Shown here one piece after another: positions 53,797 to 64,000 of a DNA stretch of 64,000 nt. The position numbers were made by a program, and so were the translations under genes. The first letter of the stretch is position 1. Each line of letters begins with the position of its first letter. The stretch is taken from contig LR990730.1 of NCBI GenBank assembly GCA_905142475.1, positions 4,993,501 through 5,057,500 of the forward strand. Direction: 5' to 3'. This DNA comes from Xanthomonas hydrangeae (lineage in GTDB: Bacteria > Pseudomonadota > Gammaproteobacteria > Xanthomonadales > Xanthomonadaceae). The notes under the pieces are model-generated. The model searched no databases and was not told the origin of the DNA. It saw only the letters and a program-made list of their open reading frames with translations.

Positions 53797-54844
53797 GCAC
53801 GTACGCGCAATGTGGATGCGCGGCGGCACCTCCAAGGGCGGGTTTTTTCTGGCCGACGAGTTGCCCGGCGATCGCGCCACACGCGATGCGTTTCTGCTGC
53901 GCGCCTACGGTTCGCCGGATCTGCGCCAGATCGACGGCATGGGTGGCGCCGACCCGCTCACCTCCAAGGTCGCGGTGGTGTCGCGCTCCACGCGTGCCGA
54001 TGCCGACGTTGACTATCTGTTCCTACAGGTGTCGGTGGAACAGGCGCAGGTCAGCGACGCGCAGAATTGCGGCAACATGCTCGCTGGCGTCGCCCCCTTC
54101 GCCTTGGAACGCGGCTTATTGCCCGCGCACGATGGCGAAACCGACGTGCGCATCTTCATGCGCAATACCAACACGCTGGCCACCGCCACCGTGCAGACGC
54201 CGGGCGGCAAGGTGCGTTACGACGGCGACGCCCGCATCGATGGCGTGCCCGGCACCGCTGCGCCGATTGCGCTGGCGTTTGCCGAGATCGCCGGCTCTTC
54301 GTGTGGTGCGTTACTGCCGACCGGCCATGCGGTGCAGACGCTCGACGACGTAGAGGTCACCCTGATCGACAACGGCATGCCCTGCGTGGTGCTGCGCGCC
54401 AACGATCTCGGCATCAGCGGCTACGAAGACCGCGCCACGCTCGATGCAGACCAGACACTGAAAGCCCGCCTGGAATCGATTCGCCTGCAGGCCGGCCCGT
54501 TGATGCGGTTGGGCGATGTCACCGATGCCACCGTGCCGAAAATGATGCTGGTCGCCGCACCGCGCAACGGCGGCGCGATCAGCGTGCGCTCATTCATCCC
54601 GTACCGCTGCCATGCCTCGATCGGCGTGCTGGGCGCGGTCACCGTCGCCACTGCCTGCCTGCTGCCCGGCGCTCCCGCGCATGCGCTGGCGCAATTGCCT
54701 GGCGGCAGCACACAGCGGCTGGATGTCGAACATCCGAGCGGTGCGAGCAGCTGCGTCATCACGCTCGGCGCCCACGGTGAGGTGGTACGTGCCGCCGTGC
54801 TGCGTACCGCACGCAAACTGTTCGATGGTGAGTTGTTTGCTTGA
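53789..54844 (+). CDS. galD: 4-oxalomesaconate tautomerase (PrpF/GalD family)
   Basis: A 351-residue PrpF-fold isomerase. It opens with [13 protein letters not shown], followed by [16 protein letters not shown] and the active-site Cys94 in [16 protein letters not shown]. GalD converts keto and enol forms of 4-oxalomesaconate, the intermediate between ring cleavage and hydration. Length is normal. The ATG at 53789 lies inside the last codons of the aldolase gene. The related methylaconitate isomerase PrpF is the main alternative, but the neighbours argue for the aromatic pathway. Confidence 0.87.
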   Translation: MSEHVRAMWMRGGTSKGGFFLADELPGDRATRDAFLLRAYGSPDLRQIDGMGGADPLTSKVAVVSRSTRADADVDYLFLQVSVEQAQVSDAQNCGNMLAGVAPFALERGLLPAHDGETDVRIFMRNTNTLATATVQTPGGKVRYDGDARIDGVPGTAAPIALAFAEIAGSSCGALLPTGHAVQTLDDVEVTLIDNGMPCVVLRANDLGISGYEDRATLDADQTLKARLESIRLQAGPLMRLGDVTDATVPKMMLVAAPRNGGAISVRSFIPYRCHASIGVLGAVTVATACLLPGAPAHALAQLPGGSTQRLDVEHPSGASSCVITLGAHGEVVRAAVLRTARKLFDGELFA

Positions 54845-55210
54845 GCGCGGCTGCCAGCATGCGATGCGGCGGTCGGCATTGCGCTGGCTTGAGCCCGGAT
54901 CGTTGCTGCGTGGTTTTCTGCGTCCTGCAGCCTGCGTGCCGGCTACTCACGATCGCGCATCGCGCGTTCTCTGCGTACTCGATCGACGCGATTCGCTTTT
55001 CGGGCTACCGGCCGGATATCAGCGCGGCATTCTGCTTCGCTCGGGTGCGATGCATTGCTTCGCCGACAACTGCAGACCGATGGCAGTGCATACGCGCAGC
55101 TGCATCGCTCCCAGCTCCATGCATCCGAATCCAGACGTCCGTCTACATGCACACTGCACATCTATCGGTCGGATGCGTAGCGCGCTCTACGCACCTCAAC
55201 GAGCATTCTC
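54845..55210. other. Spacer inside the aromatic-catabolism gene set
   Basis: 366 bp between the tautomerase and hydratase genes on the same strand. It may hold a second promoter. No gene and no terminator was recognised; frames of up to 140 codons here are overlapped by the real gene at 55211. Confidence 0.6.
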
Positions 55211-56233
55211 ATGATCATCGACTGCCACGGCCACTACACCACCGCGCCCGCTGCACATGACGCCTTCCGCAAGGCGCAGATCGCACACTACGACGACCGG
55301 CAGTTACCGGCGCCGGTGTATCCGCAGATCTCCGACGACGCATTGCGCGAAAGCATCGAGCAGCATCAACTGCGGCTGCTGCGCGAGCGCGGCGCGGACA
55401 TGACGATTTTTTCGCCACGCGCCAGCACCATGGCGCACCACATTGGCGACGAGGCGGTGAGCCAGGTCTGGACGCGGCATTGCAACGACCTGATCGCGCG
55501 CGTGGTGCAGCTGTATCCGCACACCTTTATCGGCGTGTGCCAATTGCCGCAATCGCCGGGCGTGGCGATTGCGCACTCGATCGCCGAGCTGGAGCGGTGC
55601 GTCAGCGAGCTCGGGTTCGTCGGCTGCAATCTCAATCCCGACCCGTCCGGAGGCTACTGGAGCGGCGTGCCGCTGACCGACCGCGCCTGGTATCCGTTCT
55701 TCGAAAAAATGGTCGAGCTCGACGTGCCGGCCATGGTGCATGTATCCGGCAGTTGCAACGCCAACTTCCACGCCACTGGCGCGCATTATCTCAACGCCGA
55801 CACCACCGCGTTCATGCAGTTTCTCGAAGGCGATCTTTTCAGCGACTTTCCCGACTTGCGCTTCATCATCCCGCACGGTGGTGGCGCGGTGCCGTATCAC
55901 TGGGGCCGCTTCCGCGGCCTGGCCGACATGCTCGGCAAGCCGCCGCTGTCCACGCATGTGATGCGCAATGTGTTCTTCGATACCTGCGTGTATCACCAGC
56001 CGGGCATCGACCTGTTGTTCGAGGTGATCGACATCGACAACATCCTGTTCGGCTCGGAGATGGTCGGCGCGGTGCGCGGCATCGACCCGCAGACCGGCCA
56101 GTATTTCGACGACACCAAACGCTACATCGATGCATTGGCGATCTCCGATGCCGACAAGCGCAAGGTGTTCGAAGGCAATGCCAGGCGGGTGTATCCGCGC
56201 CTGGATGCGCAGTTGCGCGCGCGCGGGATGTAA
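55211..56233 (+). CDS. ligJ: 4-oxalomesaconate hydratase (amidohydrolase family, LigJ type)
   Basis: A 340-residue member of the amidohydrolase-2 family. It hydrates 4-oxalomesaconate to 4-carboxy-4-hydroxy-2-oxoadipate, the aldolase substrate. The N-terminal DCHGHY carries metal-binding His residues; later metal-site segments are MVHVSGSCN around residue 180 and FIIPHGGGAVPYHWGR near 225. The size matches LigJ (about 340). It is separated from the tautomerase gene by 366 bp and is followed by a family C repeat. Confidence 0.88.
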   Translation: MIIDCHGHYTTAPAAHDAFRKAQIAHYDDRQLPAPVYPQISDDALRESIEQHQLRLLRERGADMTIFSPRASTMAHHIGDEAVSQVWTRHCNDLIARVVQLYPHTFIGVCQLPQSPGVAIAHSIAELERCVSELGFVGCNLNPDPSGGYWSGVPLTDRAWYPFFEKMVELDVPAMVHVSGSCNANFHATGAHYLNADTTAFMQFLEGDLFSDFPDLRFIIPHGGGAVPYHWGRFRGLADMLGKPPLSTHVMRNVFFDTCVYHQPGIDLLFEVIDIDNILFGSEMVGAVRGIDPQTGQYFDDTKRYIDALAISDADKRKVFEGNARRVYPRLDAQLRARGM

Positions 56234-56234
56234 T

Positions 56235-56366
56235 CCCCTTCTCCCTCCGGGAGAAGGTGCCCCGCAGGGGCGGATGAGGGTACGTGCGAAGCCGCTGGCA
56301 CTCAAACTACTGCGAGTGGCTTCGCCCCGTACCCTCACCCCTACCCCTCTCCCGCAGGGAGAGGGG
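56235..56366. repeat. Composite palindromic repeat, family C copy 4 (permuted)
   Basis: Contains both half units of the family C element in the reverse orientation and swapped order, separated by a ~27-bp spacer that forms its own CACTC/GAGTG hairpin. It looks like an excerpt of a tandem array of units as at 48281. It starts one base after the hydratase stop. Confidence 0.8.
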
Positions 56367-56453
56367 ATGCAGTCCGCCGAGTTGTATTGGCCCAGGAAGT
56401 TTGCGGATTAAAACCTTGGTTGCGATAAAACCCGCAGCACACACCACAAACGC

Positions 56454-56479
56454 AAACACCCGCCTTTCGGCGGGTGTTT
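56454..56479 (-). terminator. Terminator of the rpmB-rpmG operon
   Basis: AAACACCCGCC-TTTC-GGCGGGTGTTT, an 11-bp perfect stem with a tetraloop 28 bp beyond the rpmG stop. The T-run is short. Confidence 0.75.
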
Positions 56480-56507
56480 GCTCGGTGCAGATCGCGTAAT
56501 CGGTGGA

Positions 56508-56675
56508 TTACTTGATCTTGCCTTCCTTGTACATCACGTGCTTACGCACGACCGGGTCGTATTTCATCATTTCCATCTTCCCCGGAGTGTTTTTCTTGTT
56601 CTTGTCCGTGGTGTAGAAGTGGCCGGTAGCGGCCGAGGAAATCATACGAATCTTGTCACGCTTGCCTTTTGCCAT
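56508..56675 (-). CDS. rpmG: 50S ribosomal protein L33
   Basis: A 55-residue basic ribosomal protein, [21 protein letters not shown] and onward, ending VMYKEGKIK. It has the conserved [21 protein letters not shown] segment and lacks zinc-binding Cys pairs (C- type). It follows rpmB by 13 bp and is co-transcribed with it, as in most proteobacteria. A terminator hairpin follows. Confidence 0.97.
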
Positions 56676-56688
56676 GACTGCTTACTCC

Positions 56689-56925
56689 TCAGACCTTTTC
56701 GCCGCGCGCACGCAGCTCTTTCAGAACGGCATCAATCCCGTTCTTGTCGATGGTGCGCAATGCATGCGCGGAGACACGAAGCTTCACCCAGCGGTTCTCG
56801 CTGGCGACCCAGAAGCGGCGCTCGTGCAAGTTGGGCAGGAAGCGACGACGGGTTCTGTTGTTTGCGTGGGAGACGTTGTTACCCGTCTGCACACGCTTGC
56901 CGGACACTTGGCATACGCGGGACAT
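56689..56925 (-). CDS. rpmB: 50S ribosomal protein L28
   Basis: 78 residues, [29 protein letters not shown] with the normal L28 length and C-terminal [18 protein letters not shown]. The ATG at 56925 is preferred to the longer open frame, since L28 begins there. It heads the rpmB-rpmG operon. Confidence 0.97.
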
Positions 56926-57202
56926 TACGCACCTCGATAAATGAATTGCCACCCATAGCCTGGGGAGCGGCGGCCCCGACAGCGCTAGGCTGCCACGCAA
57001 CGTTGGGAATCAAGAACTTACGCTGGGAACAAGCCGGCAACCCCATCGCGCTGGGTGCCGCCATCCGGAGCGATCCGGGCACAGCGAGCCGCGCATTATG
57101 CACGGCTTTCCTTTGTGCCGCAAGCACTTACAGCACTTGCCCGCCAACCCCGCCGCTGTGGGCGCCTGGCCCGACGGCGGCGGTCGATCAGCCTCCCCGG
57201 AC

Positions 57203-61094
<3,892 letters not shown>

Positions 61095-61187
61095 TTACCG
61101 GGAGCGTCGCTTAAAAGCGCAGAAGAGAAGAGCCGCTCCCAAGCACGCACGTGCGGTCGACGGCGAATCAAACCGGAAACACGCTGA

Positions 61188-62459
61188 TCAATGATCATGC
61201 GACGCCCCCGACTTCTCGATATCCGCCTTGACCAGATAACTCTGCTCCACCACCACCGCATCACCCGCCGCCAAACCCGACACCACCTCCCCCTGCTGCG
61301 CATCGCGCGCGCCCAGTTTCACCGGCCGCACCTCGTACACATCGCCCACCCGCACGAACACCACCTCCCAGTCGCGGAACTGCTGCAACGCCCCCACCGG
61401 CACCACCATCGCCGCTGGCTGCTGCGCCACCGTCACCCGCGCCTTCACCGCGGAGCCCGGCCGCCATAAGCCATCGCTGTTGCGCAGCACCGCGCGCGCC
61501 ACCGTGCTCTGACTCGCCGTGGCCGTCCCCGGCAACACGCGCTCCAAGGTGGTCTGCGCCACCACGCCATCGCTGATACGCGTCACCGTCACCGGTGCGC
61601 CGGCGGTGATGTGCCCCGCATCGGCACCGAAGATGTGCAGATCCACCCACAAGGTCGACAGGTCCGCGATCTCGAACAACACCTGGCCTTCGCCCGCATT
61701 GCTGCCCAGGCTTGCGTTGCGGGCCAACACGGTGCCGCTGATCGGCGCGCTGACCGCGTAGGTGGTCAGGCTGAGATTGCTCTCCACCGTGGCCAGCACC
61801 TGACCGGCGCGCACCTGGTCGCCGACGTTGACGCGCAAGCTGCGCACCGGCCCGGGGAAGCGTGCGGTGGCCTGCGCCTGCGCACCTTCTGCCGGCGTGA
61901 GCAGACCCTGCACTTCATGCTGATCGGCAATGCTGCCGGCACCCACCGGCGCAACCCGAATGCCGGCGTCCTGCGCGATCTTCCCCGCGATGGTGGTGCG
62001 GCCTTCGTAGCTGGGATAGGCCCAACGATGCGCTTTGCCCTGCACGGTGGCGCGCACCTCCACATCGAACGAATGCGGCTCGCCCACCGTGCTGTCGGCC
62101 AACAGGCTGCCGTCGTCGCGCGCGCGCAATCGATGCACTTCGTTGACGCCGCCGAGCCGGGTCAAACGCACCTCCACACTGCCGGCGCTGGGCGGTAATG
62201 GTTTGCCTTCGCGATATAGCCAGGCTTGATACGTGGGTGGCGTGCCGTCTTCTGCAATCGCCAGCTCCACGCTGTCGCCGTCCTGTTCGAGCAGGCGCCC
62301 GCCGTGTGCGCCTTTTTCGGCTTCTTCGCCATGGGCGTCGGCTTCACCCTCGGCACCCGGCGTTGCGTGGTCATGGGCTTCTTCGCTGTTGCCGCTGTTG
62401 CCGCCGCAGCCGCTCAGCAGCAGCGCCAGCACAAGCGGTGCAATCAAAAAACTTTTCAT
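61188..62459 (-). CDS. czcB: Efflux RND periplasmic adaptor CzcB
   Basis: A 423-residue lipid-anchored adaptor. The signal ends in a lipobox LLLSGCGG (Cys18 region), followed by a His/Asp/Glu-rich stretch (HDHATPGAEGEADAHGEEAEKGAHGG) that can bind metal, and by the adaptor core: a barrel-sandwich hybrid (GPVRSLRVNVGDQVRAGQVLATVES, APISGTVLARNASLGSNAGEGQVLFEIADLSTLWVDLHIF), ending in GDAVVVEQSYLVKADIEKSGASHDH with a terminal His-rich tag. AGGA precedes the ATG at 62459. Links CzcA to CzcC. Confidence 0.93.
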   Translation of the reverse strand: MKSFLIAPLVLALLLSGCGGNSGNSEEAHDHATPGAEGEADAHGEEAEKGAHGGRLLEQDGDSVELAIAEDGTPPTYQAWLYREGKPLPPSAGSVEVRLTRLGGVNEVHRLRARDDGSLLADSTVGEPHSFDVEVRATVQGKAHRWAYPSYEGRTTIAGKIAQDAGIRVAPVGAGSIADQHEVQGLLTPAEGAQAQATARFPGPVRSLRVNVGDQVRAGQVLATVESNLSLTTYAVSAPISGTVLARNASLGSNAGEGQVLFEIADLSTLWVDLHIFGADAGHITAGAPVTVTRISDGVVAQTTLERVLPGTATASQSTVARAVLRNSDGLWRPGSAVKARVTVAQQPAAMVVPVGALQQFRDWEVVFVRVGDVYEVRPVKLGARDAQQGEVVSGLAAGDAVVVEQSYLVKADIEKSGASHDH

Positions 62460-62520
62460 CGAAATTGGTCCTGGTTGGCGCCGGCGCAGTGCGTCGGGCG
62501 AACGAACGGAGAAGGTCTGC

Positions 62521-62556
62521 GCGGTAGGCGCGGTAGGCGCGGTAGGCGCGGTAGGC
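62521..62556. repeat. 9-bp tandem repeat upstream of czcB
   Basis: Four perfect copies of GCGGTAGGC. A second low-complexity run of GCGGTT/GCGGCT hexamers lies at 62590-62653. Together they fill the gap between czcC and czcB. Confidence 0.9.
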
Positions 62557-62589
62557 GCGAGCATCGCTTGGCGAGTGCTGGATGCCGAT

Positions 62590-62653
62590 GCGGTTGCGGT
62601 TGCGGCTGCGAATGCGGCTGCGGCTGCGGCTGCGACTGCCGATACCGATACCG
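62590..62653. repeat. Hexamer-based low-complexity run in the czcC-czcB spacer
   Basis: GCGGTTGCGGTTGCGGCTGCG and related hexamers followed by GATACC repeats. It lies in non-coding DNA of a metal-efflux operon and may vary by slippage. Confidence 0.75.
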
Positions 62654-62713
62654 GCGCAGCAGATCCGGACGGGCGCATGTTGGCCGCGCGAAAACGCACA
62701 ACGGACGTAGCGC

Positions 62714-63985
62714 TCATGGCCCCACCTGCGCAGCACCGTCGAGCACAAACGGCTGCCCGGTCAGGCGCTGAATCTCGATCAACGCGGTCTGCGCTTCCAG
62801 TGCCGCGGCCAGTTGCTGCTGGCGTGCATCGCTGCGCTGCGCCTGCAGCTGCGCCCAGTCCAGATAACTGGTCGCACCGGCGCGATACGCGCGCTCGGCA
62901 GCGGCGTCGGCGCGCGCAAGTGCGGGCAGCACATCGCTGCGCATGCGCGTCACTTCCAGCTGTGCGGCGCGGTAGCGGCCATGCGCATCGGCCAGCGTGG
63001 TGTACAGCACCAAGGCCTGCGATTGCCGCTCGATGTCCAGCAGCGACAGCTCCGCCTCGGCGGCGCGGATCTCCGGTTGCGCGCGCGCGGCGCTGCCCAG
63101 GGCCAGCGAGACGCTGCCGAGCAGCGCAGTGGCGTCGTTGCCCTCGAGCCGGCGCACGCCCACCTGCCAGTCCAGGTCCGGGCGCGCCTGGCTGCGTGCC
63201 AGCCGCACCCGCGCCTCGCGCACGCGCTGCTCGCCGTTCAAGCGCGCCAGTTCTGGCGTGGCATCGAGCAGCTGCGCCAACACCTCGAACTCGGGAATGG
63301 CCGGCAACTGCAGCGGGTCGCCGGTGACATCGCCGAAGTCCGGCGTACGCTCACCCCATAACACCGCCAGCTGGCGACGTGATGCCAGTAGCTCCTGCTG
63401 CGCGCGGTCGCGCTCCAGTTCCGCGCGCGCCTGCAAGGCCTGCGCGGTCAGCACGACCGATTCAGGTGAGGCTCCCGCCTGCAGCCGCTGGCGCGCGGCA
63501 CTGACGGTGCGCTGGCGCTGGGCCAGGGTTTCCAGCGCCACCGCATGCCGCTGCGCGGCCATGCCGATGGCCAGATAGCGCCGCGCCACCTCAGCCAGCA
63601 CATCCAGGCGCGCCAGCGCACGTTGCGGGGCCAGTGCGTCGATGCGTGCCTGGGCCAGGGTGCGGCGCGCGTCGAGCTTGCCGCCGCGTTCCAGCACGCC
63701 GGCCAGGGTGACGGTGAGTTCGGCCTGGTCCAGCGCGCGGGTCGGGCCGGTGCCGAACACGTTTTCCAGTTCGGCGCCGATACGCAACGGCGGGCGCAAT
63801 GCGTCGCGCTCGGCGTCGGCGGTGAGGACCGCGCGCTGACCATCGGCCAGGCGCAGATCGGGGTGCTGCCGGGCAACGCGCGCAATGGCGTCGTCCAGGG
63901 TCAGCACGGGTTTGGGCGGTACGTCCTGCGCCATGGCGCACGGCACGACCGCGAAGACGGCAAGTGCCGTCAGTCGCAACCACAT
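62714..63985 (-). CDS. czcC: Outer-membrane efflux protein CzcC (TolC family)
   Basis: A 423-residue TolC-like protein with signal peptide (MWLRLTALAVFAVVPCAMAQ) and long coiled-coil helices (for example DARRTLAQARIDALAPQRALARLDVLAEVARRYL). It opens VLTLDDAIARVARQHPDLRLADGQ, a TolC-family start. It makes the outer-membrane channel of the CzcCBA complex. First gene of the operon within this window; GGAG precedes the ATG at 63985. The promoter lies beyond the window edge. Confidence 0.92.
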   Translation of the reverse strand: MWLRLTALAVFAVVPCAMAQDVPPKPVLTLDDAIARVARQHPDLRLADGQRAVLTADAERDALRPPLRIGAELENVFGTGPTRALDQAELTVTLAGVLERGGKLDARRTLAQARIDALAPQRALARLDVLAEVARRYLAIGMAAQRHAVALETLAQRQRTVSAARQRLQAGASPESVVLTAQALQARAELERDRAQQELLASRRQLAVLWGERTPDFGDVTGDPLQLPAIPEFEVLAQLLDATPELARLNGEQRVREARVRLARSQARPDLDWQVGVRRLEGNDATALLGSVSLALGSAARAQPEIRAAEAELSLLDIERQSQALVLYTTLADAHGRYRAAQLEVTRMRSDVLPALARADAAAERAYRAGATSYLDWAQLQAQRSDARQQQLAAALEAQTALIEIQRLTGQPFVLDGAAQVGP

Positions 63986-64000
63986 GAGGGTGTCTCCAGA

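Overview
The window looks like chromosomal DNA of a plant-associated Xanthomonas (high-GC gammaproteobacterium, Lysobacteraceae). The strongest evidence is a complete-looking aryl-polyene (xanthomonadin-type yellow pigment) cluster with a XanB2-type chorismatase and a XanA2-type 4-hydroxybenzoate:ACP ligase. Next to polA there is also a small RNA with C-rich loops and a terminator, matching what is known of the Xanthomonas sRNA sX13. Several dispersed palindromic repeat families typical of these genomes occur as well. All calls come from reading the sequence; no searches were run.

Layout. 0.2-7.8 kb (minus): ycgL, a very large membrane-anchored ankyrin protein, a small LMW-type tyrosine phosphatase, a GH15 glucoamylase-like hydrolase and zwf, tightly packed and largely overlapping; zwf carries a 111-residue Lys/Ala-rich, histone-H1-like tail. 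8.0-25.8 kb: pigment cluster in five runs of alternating strand. These are ketosynthase/chain-length-factor/glycosyltransferase/halogenase (+); FabG-like reductase, hotdog dehydratase, MMPL exporter, LolA-like carrier, two acyltransferases, a second hotdog dehydratase, a COG4648-like membrane protein and ACP (-); a second halogenase-type flavoprotein and xanB2 (+); and xanA2 with an atypical hypothetical gene (-). Together they would make 4-HBA from chorismate, load it on the ACP, elongate and dehydrate it to a polyene, halogenate and glycosylate or acylate it, and export it.

26-32 kb (+): an S9 dipeptidyl-peptidase, two hypotheticals, a cruciform-repeat region with a 215-bp tandem duplication, and hemF. 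32-39 kb: sX13-like sRNA and polA (-), a DUF2782 lipoprotein (+), an ECF-sigma/Ser-Thr-kinase-TPR pair (-) and a DUF2147 protein (-). 39.5-46 kb: a gene-sparse stretch with a serine hydrolase, a patatin phospholipase, an AraC regulator, a universal stress protein and orphan hypotheticals. 46-52 kb (-): uvrD, an FAD/NAD(P)-binding protein, cardiolipin synthase. 51.7-56.2 kb: a LysR regulator with two N-terminal HTH domains, divergent from a lower meta-cleavage pathway (CHA aldolase, 4-oxalomesaconate tautomerase and hydratase). 56.5-57 kb (-): rpmB-rpmG. 57-64 kb (-): a czcCBA heavy-metal efflux operon ending in a frameshifted CDF-type cation transporter.

Repeats are a prominent feature. Three families of palindromic intergenic elements (A, B, C) recur. 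Family B shows compensatory base-pair changes in both its outer stem and its inner hairpin, so the folded structure appears to be maintained.
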